Assembly (NCBI GenBank): GCA_017534535.1
Contig: JAFXVZ010000024.1
Span: 29,325-93,324, forward strand
Direction: 5' to 3'
Length of the DNA stretch: 64,000 nt
Source: Bacteroidaceae bacterium
GTDB taxonomy: Bacteria; Bacteroidota; Bacteroidia; Bacteroidales; Bacteroidaceae
The notes under the pieces are model-generated. The model saw only the letters and a program-made list of their open reading frames with translations. It ran no database searches and was not told the origin of the DNA. A program made the translations under genes and the position numbers. Positions 1 to 8,645 of this stretch are shown here, one piece after another; the stretch's first letter is position 1, and each line of letters opens with the position of its first letter.

Positions 1-2306
1 TTCTGGGTAAGGACTACAAGGTTATGCCTAGTTACGGCCATATCAGAGATTTGAAGAAGAAGTCTTTTAGTATAGATACCGACACATTCAAGCCTGTCTA
101 TGAAATTCCTGAAGATAAGAAGGAAGTGGTGGAGAAACTGAAGTCACAAGCTGAGAAAGCCGACATGGTTTGGTTGGCATCCGATGAGGACCGTGAGGGA
201 GAAGCCATCTCTTGGCACTTGTCGGAAGTGCTGAAGCTGAAGCCAGAAAACACCAAGCGCATCGTATTCCACGAAATTACCAAAAATGCCATTGTCAAAG
301 CAATTGAGGAGCCTCGCGACATCGACATTAACTTGGTGAATGCTCAGCAAGCACGTCGTGTTCTTGACCGCATCGTGGGGTTTGAGCTCTCACCCGTGCT
401 GTGGAAAAAGGTGAAGCCAGCTCTCTCTGCAGGACGCGTGCAAAGCGTGACAGTAAAGTTGATTGTGGAACGTGAGCGTGAGATTCAGAATTTCCAACCG
501 AAGGCTGCTTTTCGTGTGATGGCTGATTTTACCTGGGTAGATGCTGAAGGTAAAGACTGCGAGATTAAAGCAGAATTGGCAAAGCGTTTCACTACCTCAC
601 AGGAGATTATAACGTTCTTGGAAAGCTGCAAGGATGCCCAATTCACTATTACCGAAGTGGAGAAACATCCTGTGAAAAAATATCCTGCACCACCTTTCAC
701 CACCAGTACACTACAGCAGGAAGCCAGTAGAAAGTTAGGCTTGACAGTTGCACAGACTATGCGCCTTGCACAGGGTTTGTATGAGTCAGGAAAGATTACC
801 TACATGCGTACCGACTCTGTGAACCTCAGCAGCTTGGCGATAAACACTAGTCGTAAGACCATCACCGAGCTGATGGGTGAGCAGTATGTACACAATCGCC
901 AATTTACCAATAAGACTAAAGGTGCGCAGGAGGCTCACGAAGCCATCCGTCCTACATATATAGAGAATCCTACCATCGAGGGTACTGGGGCCGAGAAGCG
1001 TCTGTACGATTTGATTTGGAAACGTACCATTGCCTCTCAGATGACGGAAGCCGAGATGGAAAAGACCACCGTAACAATCAGCATGGATAATAGCCCTGAG
1101 CAGTTTGTGGCTACTGGCGAAGTAGTAAAATTCGATGGTTTCCTGAAGGTCTATCACGAATCTACCGATGATGATAACGCTGAGGATGAAATCCGTCAGC
1201 TGCCTCCAGTTTTTAAGGGACAGGCACTGAATCGTAAGAACATTGTGGCAACCGAGCGTTTCAGTCAGCATCCATCTCGCTATACCGAAGCTGGTTTGGT
1301 CCACAAACTCGAGGAACTGGGCATCGGTCGTCCATCTACCTATGCACCTACCATCTCAACCATTCAACAGCGAGAATATGTGGTGAAAGGCGACAAACCT
1401 GGCTACAAGCGCAGCTATCAAATCATAACCCTATCAGGCAACAAGATCTCTACTAAGAATGCTTCTGAAATGGCTGGTGTAGAGAAAGGTAAGCTGCTAC
1501 CGACCGATATCGGTACGGTGGTGAATGATTTCCTAAATGATTATTTCCCCAAGATTTTGGACTACAATTTCACCGCAAATGTGGAGAAAGAGTTCGATGA
1601 TATTGCTGAGGGCAAGGAACAATGGACAGATGCCATGCGTTCTTTCTACACCGAATTTCATCCTATGGTGGAAAAAGCTACCATACAGAAGGGTGAGCAT
1701 AAGGTGGGTGAGCGCATATTGGGTAAAGACCCCAAGACAGGCAAACCCGTTAGTGTGAAGATTGGACGTTTTGGTCCGATGGCACAGATAGGCTCTGCTG
1801 AAGATTCTGTGAAGCCTCGTTTTGCCCAGCTGAAGAAGAACATGTCAATTGAGACTGTTACCTTGGATGAGGTGCTGGAGCTGTTTAAATTGCCTCGTAA
1901 CTTAGGCGAACTGAATGGCAAGGCCGTAATGGTGGGTGCTGGTAGATTTGGTCCATATATCCACTACGACAAATCCTATACATCCATACCAAAAACCATG
2001 GATCCTTTGGAAATTACTCTGGAAGATGCCATCACTTTGTTGAAGGACAAGGAGGAAAGCGATGCCAAGAAACACCTAAAGAAGTTCGAGGAAGAGCCCG
2101 AGTTAGAAATCATGAATGGTCGCTATGGTCCTTACATCGCATACAATGGTGTGAATTACAAAATTCCTAAGACGGTAAAAGATCCTGAGTCTCTCACACT
2201 TGAGGCTTGCCAGGAAATCATTGCCAAAGAGAATGAACACAAGGCATTGAAAGAGCCCGCGACAGCTGAGGAAGCGACAAAGGGTGGCAGAAGAAAAAAG
2301 AAATAA
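1..2306 (+). CDS. topA: DNA topoisomerase I, 5' end outside the window
   Basis: Type IA topoisomerase, which relaxes negatively supercoiled DNA through a transient 5'-phosphotyrosine link. The frame is open from base 3 with no start, and the first visible residues (LGKDYKVMPSYGHIRDL) belong to the N-terminal Toprim domain, so roughly the first 20 codons are missing. The Toprim acidic motif SDEDREGEA is at about nt 178-205. The active-site tyrosine in SGKITYMRTDS is codon 801-803. The C-terminus has no four-cysteine zinc fingers. Instead it carries three short repeats with the signature GRFGP or GRYGP (about nt 1760, 1945 and 2120), followed by a lysine-rich tail. Certain at family level; the ATG at nt 24 is an internal methionine, not the start. 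Confidence 0.96.
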   Translation, partial: LGKDYKVMPSYGHIRDLKKKSFSIDTDTFKPVYEIPEDKKEVVEKLKSQAEKADMVWLASDEDREGEAISWHLSEVLKLKPENTKRIVFHEITKNAIVKAIEEPRDIDINLVNAQQARRVLDRIVGFELSPVLWKKVKPALSAGRVQSVTVKLIVEREREIQNFQPKAAFRVMADFTWVDAEGKDCEIKAELAKRFTTSQEIITFLESCKDAQFTITEVEKHPVKKYPAPPFTTSTLQQEASRKLGLTVAQTMRLAQGLYESGKITYMRTDSVNLSSLAINTSRKTITELMGEQYVHNRQFTNKTKGAQEAHEAIRPTYIENPTIEGTGAEKRLYDLIWKRTIASQMTEAEMEKTTVTISMDNSPEQFVATGEVVKFDGFLKVYHESTDDDNAEDEIRQLPPVFKGQALNRKNIVATERFSQHPSRYTEAGLVHKLEELGIGRPSTYAPTISTIQQREYVVKGDKPGYKRSYQIITLSGNKISTKNASEMAGVEKGKLLPTDIGTVVNDFLNDYFPKILDYNFTANVEKEFDDIAEGKEQWTDAMRSFYTEFHPMVEKATIQKGEHKVGERILGKDPKTGKPVSVKIGRFGPMAQIGSAEDSVKPRFAQLKKNMSIETVTLDEVLELFKLPRNLGELNGKAVMVGAGRFGPYIHYDKSYTSIPKTMDPLEITLEDAITLLKDKEESDAKKHLKKFEEEPELEIMNGRYGPYIAYNGVNYKIPKTVKDPESLTLEACQEIIAKENEHKALKEPATAEEATKGGRRKKK

Positions 2307-2309
2307 AAA

Positions 2310-2347
2310 GTGAGAGGCGGATAAAAACTCCGCCTCTTACTATTTTT
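2310..2347. terminator. Intrinsic terminator between topA and nrdG
   Basis: An 11-bp stem (2310-2320 with 2330-2340, one G-T pair, core gaggcgg/ccgcctc) is followed by a T-run on the plus strand, and an A-run precedes it, so it could act in both directions. It sits between the ends of the convergent genes topA and nrdG and overlaps the nrdG stop codon. Confidence 0.8.
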
Positions 2348-2807
2348 TCCAAAACCTATCGGTAATATCATCGAATTTTCCTTCGTCGTTCTGGCGATAC
2401 ATTCGCTGGTTCGTCGTAGGTTTCCCCAACGGCCCCAAATGCCTGATATACGGTCCCACTTTGATATAGTCGAAGTCCGTCTTTGTCACAGAAGATGGAA
2501 TACGAAGTCGCCCACTATACCACCCCACCTTGTATTGCGGATATTCCTCATGTATATACTGAGCCAATTGATTCACTCCTTTGGGATCGCAATCGCCTCC
2601 CATAAAAGCCAAGCAAGTGATGTTCTTCCCATATTTGGAAACAAAAGCATCTATCGCATCCGTGTCCAATGACACCCCGATGTCATCCCAGAGATAATGG
2701 CTATGACAGCCAGGACAATGGCAAGGACAATTCGAGATGTTAATGGCCAACGTCACCTCATCGGGTATCTCTTGAAATACTACGTCAGTATTGACATACT
2801 TCAGCAT
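2340..2807 (-). CDS. nrdG: Anaerobic ribonucleotide reductase activating protein
   Basis: Radical SAM activase that places the glycyl radical on NrdD. The 155-residue length is normal for the family. The CX3CX2C cluster motif that holds the 4Fe-4S centre is at Cys27, Cys31 and Cys34 (NCPCHCPGCH). The start is supported by a strong Shine-Dalgarno sequence (aaggaggg) in the 12-base gap after the nrdD stop, which is unusual here because most genes in the window lack one. It is the second gene of nrdD-nrdG. This strong site may set the activase-to-reductase ratio (inference). Confidence 0.95.
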   Translation of the reverse strand: MLKYVNTDVVFQEIPDEVTLAINISNCPCHCPGCHSHYLWDDIGVSLDTDAIDAFVSKYGKNITCLAFMGGDCDPKGVNQLAQYIHEEYPQYKVGWYSGRLRIPSSVTKTDFDYIKVGPYIRHLGPLGKPTTNQRMYRQNDEGKFDDITDRFWKK

Positions 2808-2819
2808 AACACCCTCCTT

Positions 2820-4922
2820 TTATTTCGCCCCAGAAGCATAGTAACGGCGTGCCGCTTCTTCCTGACGTGGCTGTGAGAAGTTGCTTACACGTTTCAGGTA
2901 ACCAATAATGCGAGTCATATAATCCACATCTTTAGAGTGGCAATGAGGACACTCCTTCAGGTATCGCTTGTCAATGGTACCACACTTGTTGCAGATAGTA
3001 TTTGGAATATTGAAAGTAAAGTAGTTGCAACCTTCTTGAGCAGCCACCTTCAACAACTGTTTATATTGATTCTTGCTCAAGTGCTCTTCCAGGTTCATGT
3101 GAAGAGCAGAACCTCCAGTCAGGTGCTCAATGTACGGAGCTCCATGTAATTTAAACTTGTCCAAGATGGTAAGAGAATCATCCTCAACCACATAGAAATA
3201 AGAGTTGTAACAGTCGCGAGGCACGAAATAGCCATCCTCACGATCCCACTTTGCATGCTTCACACCTACATTCTCAGCAGGAATCATCTCGCAATTGAAC
3301 ATCACCTCCTTGGTACGATACTGCTTGTTGTACTTCTCTATCAAACCTAGGATGCCCTGTACAAAGTGCAGGTAATCATCGTTTGGAGTAATCTTCAAGC
3401 CCATAAACTCAGCAGCCTCAACCAAACCATTGATACCGATGGTGAGGTACTGACGAGAAATGTTGATATAACCAGCATCGAACAATGGAAGCATGCCATG
3501 TGCCTGCAATTCCTTTAGATTTTCGTTGTAAGCCAACTGTACTTTGTGGCAGAGATCGATAACGGTGCCCAGATACTCCAGATAATCCATTCTGTGGTTC
3601 ACTGCATACTGTACACAACGATTCAAATTGATGGTAAGCACACTCTTAGAGCCAGTTGATACGCCACCAGCACCCAGCGTATAGCTAAAGCCATTGTCTG
3701 TTATCTCGTTACGCAGACGACAGCAAGAACTCAGTGAGTCGGCATTGTCACTCATATAAGTGAAGAATGAATGGCCTTCCGCATACATCTCTGCGGTGAA
3801 GTCACCCCACTCAGGATCCAGGCACTCGCCATCCTTGTTAGTCAATAATGCCATCGTCTCAACCCGGAATGTCAACAGCGTTTTCGTACGTTCCTTATTG
3901 AACCACTTCATAAAACGCTTCTGCAACCAAGAAAGGCCTTCCCAATCGGGCTTTGAACCATCGGGGAAATAGAACTCTCCAAAAATGCTTTCGAAGTAAT
4001 ACTTATCGTAGTATGCGATGTTCCAGAACACAGCCTGATAGTTACGTGCACCTGTCGGCTGATTCAGTGTATAGACAATCTGCTCGAAGCAGTCGGTTAT
4101 CACCTTATCGATGGTACGTTTCTTCAGGCTCAAGTCTGCCTGATCGTTTGGACGCTTATAATAATCAGCACCATACTCACGACCGATGAAGTAGTTCATG
4201 TACATCAGGAACTCAGGGGTGGCGCACGCTCCGCTCAGCATACTAGACACCATGAACACCATATTTACAAAACTACCACAGAAACTCTTCAGGTTAGTAG
4301 GTGCTGTACTGTTGCCACCAATGGAAATCGTACCGCCAATCAGCCAAGGATACATAGTGATGGAAGCACAATAATTTGCCAAGCTCGTTTCATCGTTCTT
4401 ATATATAAAATGGTGTGTCAATTTGTCGATATACTCATCGGCCAACTGCTTTCCATACATCTTCTTGATGCGGTCAGTCAGCAGACGACGATTCAAACGG
4501 ATGAAATTTGATTTAGGCAACTCACCTATCAAAGTTGCTATATTTTTATGTTCCACGTTTGCATTTGCGTCATACTTTGAACCAGTAGCAGCATTAACAG
4601 ATTCACAATACTCTGATAAGAACTGCAACTTAGCCAGTGTCTCTCTGTCTTCAGAATGTGCCTGTCGGTACAGCATGAAAGACTTAGCCACTTTATAGAA
4701 GCCTTCCTTCATCAGGGCCTCTTCTACTTGGTTCTGGATATCCTCCACCTTAATGTCATCATGCATATCCAAGTGACTCAATATCTTGGAGATAGTTCCC
4801 AGGTCAGCTGGCTGTTCAACACTCTCGAATGCCTTCACGATGGCATTCATAATCTTATCTAAAGAGAAGCGGTCTTTAGAACCGTCGCGCTTGGTAATTG
4901 TAAAATTTTTAATTTCCATCAT
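2820..4922 (-). CDS. nrdD: Anaerobic (class III) ribonucleoside-triphosphate reductase
   Basis: Makes deoxyribonucleotides without oxygen, using a glycyl radical and formate as reductant in the well-studied family members. The protein has 700 residues. An ATP-cone domain for allosteric control spans about residues 4-95. A zinc site of two CxxC pairs (CNKCG and CPHCH) lies near the C-terminus. The radical glycine is Gly674 in RIIGYL. Two ATG codons are adjacent at the start (4922 and 4919) and the choice between them is not decided by a ribosome binding site. It heads the nrdD-nrdG operon and is divergent from comF. Confidence 0.96.
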   Translation of the reverse strand: MMEIKNFTITKRDGSKDRFSLDKIMNAIVKAFESVEQPADLGTISKILSHLDMHDDIKVEDIQNQVEEALMKEGFYKVAKSFMLYRQAHSEDRETLAKLQFLSEYCESVNAATGSKYDANANVEHKNIATLIGELPKSNFIRLNRRLLTDRIKKMYGKQLADEYIDKLTHHFIYKNDETSLANYCASITMYPWLIGGTISIGGNSTAPTNLKSFCGSFVNMVFMVSSMLSGACATPEFLMYMNYFIGREYGADYYKRPNDQADLSLKKRTIDKVITDCFEQIVYTLNQPTGARNYQAVFWNIAYYDKYYFESIFGEFYFPDGSKPDWEGLSWLQKRFMKWFNKERTKTLLTFRVETMALLTNKDGECLDPEWGDFTAEMYAEGHSFFTYMSDNADSLSSCCRLRNEITDNGFSYTLGAGGVSTGSKSVLTINLNRCVQYAVNHRMDYLEYLGTVIDLCHKVQLAYNENLKELQAHGMLPLFDAGYINISRQYLTIGINGLVEAAEFMGLKITPNDDYLHFVQGILGLIEKYNKQYRTKEVMFNCEMIPAENVGVKHAKWDREDGYFVPRDCYNSYFYVVEDDSLTILDKFKLHGAPYIEHLTGGSALHMNLEEHLSKNQYKQLLKVAAQEGCNYFTFNIPNTICNKCGTIDKRYLKECPHCHSKDVDYMTRIIGYLKRVSNFSQPRQEEAARRYYASGAK

Positions 4923-4963
4923 ATCTATTTTGTCTAATTTTCCATGATATTAGCGTGTCTATT

Positions 4964-5046
4964 GTTTCCCATTTTGGGAAACTTTTGAAAATTTTGAAGT
5001 TAAAAAGTTTCCCATTTGGTATAACCGAAACACGGTTACAAAGGTA
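4964..5046 (-). promoter_or_regulatory. nrdDG promoter with palindromic operator candidates
   Basis: Read on the minus strand, TACCTTTG (5046-5039) is a perfect Bacteroidetes -7 box; no clear -33 box was found at 19-21 bases. Just downstream, the expected start point falls in an inverted repeat taaccg-N5-cggtta (5022-5038). Further into the roughly 110-base leader there is a perfect 8-bp palindrome gtttccca-ttt-tgggaaac (4964-4982), and its half-site recurs at 5007-5014. These do not match the NrdR box pattern. An oxygen- or dNTP-responsive repressor is a guess. Confidence 0.55.
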
Positions 5047-5098
5047 CAAAAATTCCTCAACATTGTTCACCTCCCATACACTTTTTTTGAAAAAAATA

Positions 5099-5129
5099 TT
5101 TGCTTTATCAAAACAATGTTGTAACTTCG
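5099..5129 (+). promoter_or_regulatory. Promoter of comF-like gene
   Basis: TTTG (5099-5102), a 19-base spacer, then TAACTTCG (5122-5129), matching the Bacteroidetes -33/-7 pattern with one deviation in the -7 box. It lies 28 bases before the comF-like start. Confidence 0.65.
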
Positions 5130-5156
5130 CAGACGTAATTCTTCATTAATGCCAAT

Positions 5157-5858
5157 ATGAAATGGATTAAAAAATGGGGTATTCCCCTGATAAATTGGTT
5201 ATTCCCGCACTATTGCGTAGTTTGTGGCAAACGTCTGCCTCAAGATAGGCGTGTACTCTGTCCATCTTGCCAAGAAAAAATGCCTCGCACCCGATACCAC
5301 ACCTGGGAGGAGAATCGCATGGCGAAACAGTTTTGGGGGAAGTTTCCTACAGGGCATGCAGCCGCGTGGTTCTTCTACTCAAAAGATTCATCTTATGTCC
5401 ACATGATTCATCTTTTCAAATATAATGGTCGCCAGCAATTAGCCTTCGACGTGGGTTATCTGATGGCTGAAGAAATGCTACCTTCTGGTTTCTTCGATGG
5501 CATCGACTGCATCGTACCTATACCCTTGCACAAGAAAAGATTTCGTGAACGTGGTTATAACCAGAGTGAACTGCTAGCCAGGGGTGTGGCTGCTGTAACT
5601 CACATTTCAGTGATATGTGATGCAGTGGAACGCATACGCTATACCGAAACCCAAACACATAAAACAATGCAAGAACGAATAAAAAACATGGAGGATGTAT
5701 TTCGTGCCAAAAACGTTGATCAATTAGAGGGAAAACACGTTTTACTGGTGGATGATGTGATGACCACCTCCTCCACCCTAACTGCCTGTGCCGATGCCCT
5801 AAAAGAAATACCAAATGTCAAATTCAGTTTTCTAACCGTAGCCATCGCTAGCCATTGA
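5157..5858 (+). CDS. ComF family phosphoribosyltransferase-like protein
   Basis: Cytoplasmic protein of the ComF/GntX family, whose members help natural transformation in some bacteria; its exact reaction is not known. A zinc ribbon at the N-terminus has CxxC pairs at Cys20/Cys23 and Cys35/Cys38. The C-terminal half has the type I phosphoribosyltransferase fold with the PRPP loop VLLVDDVMTTSST at about residues 196-208. At 233 residues the length is typical. It stands alone with its own promoter, divergent from nrdDG. Whether the organism is competent cannot be judged from this window. Confidence 0.88.
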   Translation: MKWIKKWGIPLINWLFPHYCVVCGKRLPQDRRVLCPSCQEKMPRTRYHTWEENRMAKQFWGKFPTGHAAAWFFYSKDSSYVHMIHLFKYNGRQQLAFDVGYLMAEEMLPSGFFDGIDCIVPIPLHKKRFRERGYNQSELLARGVAAVTHISVICDAVERIRYTETQTHKTMQERIKNMEDVFRAKNVDQLEGKHVLLVDDVMTTSSTLTACADALKEIPNVKFSFLTVAIASH

Positions 5859-5958
5859 TGAAATACCATACATATAAAATGTGTAAAAAGGAAGACTTAT
5901 TTTTTGGCGATTTCATTTTTTCTTTATTATTTTGTAGTTTTTAGGAAAAAATACGCAT

Positions 5959-6405
5959 ATGCAACGCACCCTAGAATTAAATAATGACATTGCTGAAATA
6001 CCTCAGCTATCGGCATTTATAGACACATTTGCCGAAGAAGCAGGCATTGATTTCTCGTTGGTTATGAGTCTGCAACTCGCCTTGGAAGAGGCTGTAGTTA
6101 ACGTCATGGAGTATGCTTACCCCAAGGGAACCATGGGCAAGGTACTTATTACCGCATCTGTCGAGGGAAATGACTTGGAGTTTGTCATCAGTGACAGTGG
6201 TAAGGCTTTCGACCCCACTGCCAAGGCAGAGGTAAACGTGGACCTGGGAGTGGAAGACCGTCCTATTGGCGGTTTGGGCATTCATTTGGTACGCAATATC
6301 ATGGACAGCGTGGCATACGAACGTAAGAATGGTAAAAACATCCTGACTCTGCGGAAGCGTAATAGCGGGAATGAATCAGGTATAGACTTTGAAGGACTGT
6401 TATAA
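5959..6405 (+). CDS. RsbW/SpoIIAB-like ATP-binding serine kinase (anti-sigma type)
   Basis: Small GHKL-fold (HATPase) protein of 148 residues. The N-box is EEAVVNVMEYAYP, the ATP-binding Asp motif is DSGKAFDP, and the glycine-rich lid is GGLGIHLVRN. In known partner-switching systems such kinases phosphorylate a STAS antagonist on serine and otherwise hold a sigma factor or another target. Its stop (6403-6405) is followed at once by the ATG of the SLC13 permease, and a STAS gene follows that, so the three are very probably one operon. No sigma factor or PP2C phosphatase is in the window, so the target is unknown. Confidence 0.85.
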   Translation: MQRTLELNNDIAEIPQLSAFIDTFAEEAGIDFSLVMSLQLALEEAVVNVMEYAYPKGTMGKVLITASVEGNDLEFVISDSGKAFDPTAKAEVNVDLGVEDRPIGGLGIHLVRNIMDSVAYERKNGKNILTLRKRNSGNESGIDFEGLL

Positions 6406-8202
6406 ATGGGTGGAGCGGCTACATTTTTAGGTTTGTCATTACAGATATGGTTGATTATCATATTGATTATTGGCCTATTCTATATGTTGGTACGCACTCG
6501 CGTGCCAGCCGAGGTGACATTTCTGGGCGCCGTCACTCTCTTGCTTGCCTTCAACATTATTTCCGAACAAGATGTCTTAGAGTCATTCGGTTCTGAAGCC
6601 ATCATTGTAACCTGTGCTTTCTACATCGTTCTGGCTGGTCTGATGAATACGGGTCTTTTCTATTGGCTGAGCAAACATCTACTGGGCGACCCATCCTCAT
6701 ACCGTAGAGCTATTATCAAACTCATGGGACCTTCTGCCATCTTGAGCGCCATGATTGGCTGTACAGAGGCCACCCACCTGTTCATCGATTTGGTGAAGAT
6801 TTGGTCACGCAAGCTGTCAATCAGTCCTTCTAAGTTGCTGATTCCTTTGAGCTATGCTGCCACCTTAGGTGGTATGTGCACCCTTTTGGGACATACATCC
6901 AACCTGGTGATTGCGGGTCTCTACATCGAACAGACTGGTCAGGCCTTGAACTTGTTTGCCCCATTGATTCCAGGCTTGGTATGCACCTTGGTAGGCATCA
7001 CTCTCATGACGCTCTTACGCGACAAAATTCCTCCACGCGAGTCACCTGAGGTATCATTCGAGGAAACCAGTGACTATACCGTAGAGCTGTTGGTACCAAC
7101 AGACAATGAGGCTGTAATGAAGACCATAGACGAAGCGGGCTTACGCAATGTGCGAGGTGGCTCACTGATTGAGATTGTGCGATTCGACAAAGAGGTCATC
7201 TCACCTGTACCAAAAGATGAGTTTGTTTTTGGAGGCGACCGTTTGATCTATTCTGGCCAGATTAACGAATTGTTGGAACTAAAGGAAAGCTACGGCCTGG
7301 TTGCTGCTGATCACCATGTATATAATATCAACGAGATAGACAGTAGCCGCAAATTGCGTACAGCATACGTGAACTTCGGTAGCGACTTGATTGGCAAACG
7401 CATGAGTAACAGCAGCTTCGAGAAGCGAAGTGATATGGTATTGGTAGCTGTAGCCAGACAGGGCAAACGTGTGGACAAACAACCCCGTGAAGTGGAACTG
7501 CAGGCTGGTGACAGCTTATTGCTTGAATGTCCATCGAAGAAAGACACCGACTTGGAGAACATCTACAAGCGTACCCTCACGTTCTTCGACTCGCAGTTTG
7601 TTCCTCAGTTAGGTGTGCTCACAGTGGTATCTGCCAGCATCCTCATCCTGATGTTCATGCTCTCATCTTTCCAGCTGGTACCACTTATTACCTCTACCAT
7701 GCTGGCTGCTGGAGCCATGCTGTTCCTGGGATGTTGCCGAATGGATAGCGTCTCCAAGTACATCGACTGGAATTATCTAATGACACTGGGTGCCATGATG
7801 GTATTCTCTGTTGCCATCTCCAAAACGGGAGCAGTAACCATCATCTCCGACCCAATCTTGAGACTTTGTGGCGAGAATCCATACGTGGTTATGGTTGTGA
7901 TGTGTCTGTTGGCGTCATTGATGAGTGAGGTACTTAGCAATGTGTCAGCTGCTGCGGTATTCTTCCCCATTATCTACCACCAGGCAGTAGCTTTGGGATG
8001 TGACCCTATGCCATTTGCCATAGCTTTGATGACAGCCGTAACCATCAGTTATGCCACACCAGTAGGCTCACTCACTCACATGCAGATTTTCGGTCCTGGT
8101 GGCTTCAGGTTCACCGACTTCATGAATCTGGGTGTCATTATGCACCTGATATTGTTGACAGTAGATTTAATTACTGTAATATTGATATTTCCACTGCATT
8201 AA
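6406..8202 (+). CDS. SLC13/DASS family permease with two RCK-C (TrkA-C) domains
   Basis: Inner-membrane transporter of 598 residues. Transmembrane segments at about 10-205 and 400-598 flank a central cytoplasmic stretch (about 215-395) that holds two TrkA-C-like domains, with GDRLIYSG and GDSLLLECP as their closing strands. The motif LGGMCTLLGHTSNLV resembles the SLC13 signature loop. Relatives carry dicarboxylates, sulfate or other anions; the substrate here is unknown. The start is fused to the stop of the upstream kinase gene. Its position between a kinase and a STAS protein suggests a link between transport and partner-switching signalling (inference). Confidence 0.85.
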   Translation: MGGAATFLGLSLQIWLIIILIIGLFYMLVRTRVPAEVTFLGAVTLLLAFNIISEQDVLESFGSEAIIVTCAFYIVLAGLMNTGLFYWLSKHLLGDPSSYRRAIIKLMGPSAILSAMIGCTEATHLFIDLVKIWSRKLSISPSKLLIPLSYAATLGGMCTLLGHTSNLVIAGLYIEQTGQALNLFAPLIPGLVCTLVGITLMTLLRDKIPPRESPEVSFEETSDYTVELLVPTDNEAVMKTIDEAGLRNVRGGSLIEIVRFDKEVISPVPKDEFVFGGDRLIYSGQINELLELKESYGLVAADHHVYNINEIDSSRKLRTAYVNFGSDLIGKRMSNSSFEKRSDMVLVAVARQGKRVDKQPREVELQAGDSLLLECPSKKDTDLENIYKRTLTFFDSQFVPQLGVLTVVSASILILMFMLSSFQLVPLITSTMLAAGAMLFLGCCRMDSVSKYIDWNYLMTLGAMMVFSVAISKTGAVTIISDPILRLCGENPYVVMVVMCLLASLMSEVLSNVSAAAVFFPIIYHQAVALGCDPMPFAIALMTAVTISYATPVGSLTHMQIFGPGGFRFTDFMNLGVIMHLILLTVDLITVILIFPLH

Positions 8203-8225
8203 ATAACAAATAAATACTAAGGAAA

Positions 8226-8528
8226 ATGAACACAACGATTAAAGAAGAAGAAGGCAAGATGATTGCCAAGTTTAGTGGGAGACTTGATACACTTGCAGCC
8301 GTACAGACTGCAAAAGATGTACAGCCCTTGATTGACGCTGATTGCACTGAGGTAGAACTTGATTGCGAGGAACTGGAGTACATCAGCAGTTCTGGCCTGC
8401 GTATCTTCATCAGCATCCTGAAGAGTGTAAAGGCAAGAAAAGGTACTGTGGTCGTGAAGAACATTAACGACGAGATCAAGAAGGTATTTGAAATGACTGG
8501 CTTTAACAAGCTCTTCATCATCAAGTGA
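8226..8528 (+). CDS. STAS-domain anti-sigma factor antagonist (SpoIIAA/RsbV-like)
   Basis: A 100-residue single-domain protein. The segment YISSSGLRIFISIL holds the serine that is phosphorylated in SpoIIAA and RsbV; by alignment this is Ser55. It lies 23 bases after the permease gene. With the GHKL kinase two genes upstream it supplies both halves of a partner-switch. In Bacteroidetes such proteins are not known to control a SigB-type factor, so the output could be the permease, the envelope or a sigma factor encoded elsewhere. Confidence 0.88.
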   Translation: MNTTIKEEEGKMIAKFSGRLDTLAAVQTAKDVQPLIDADCTEVELDCEELEYISSSGLRIFISILKSVKARKGTVVVKNINDEIKKVFEMTGFNKLFIIK

Positions 8529-8563
8529 TAGAGCCAAGTTAACACTACCTTGATGAAAAAAGT

Positions 8564-8597
8564 AAGCGAGGGGAGGCAGCAAAGCTTCCCCTCGCTT
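8564..8597. terminator. Hairpin between STAS gene and reductase gene
   Basis: A perfect 11-bp stem (8564-8574 with 8587-8597, aagcgagggga/tcccctcgctt) lies between two convergent genes. It has no long T-run after it. The same gaggggaagc/gcttcccctc type recurs downstream of other genes in the window, so it is probably a terminator in both directions. Confidence 0.6.
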
Positions 8598-8645
8598 GCA
8601 TCTATAATAGGTAGATAAGCCATGTTCCATACACGAGGTCGTAGA

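Noticed and set aside
4923-5156. NrdR boxes upstream of nrdD
   Set aside because: The palindromes present have a different sequence (gtttccca/tgggaaac), so NrdR control cannot be claimed.
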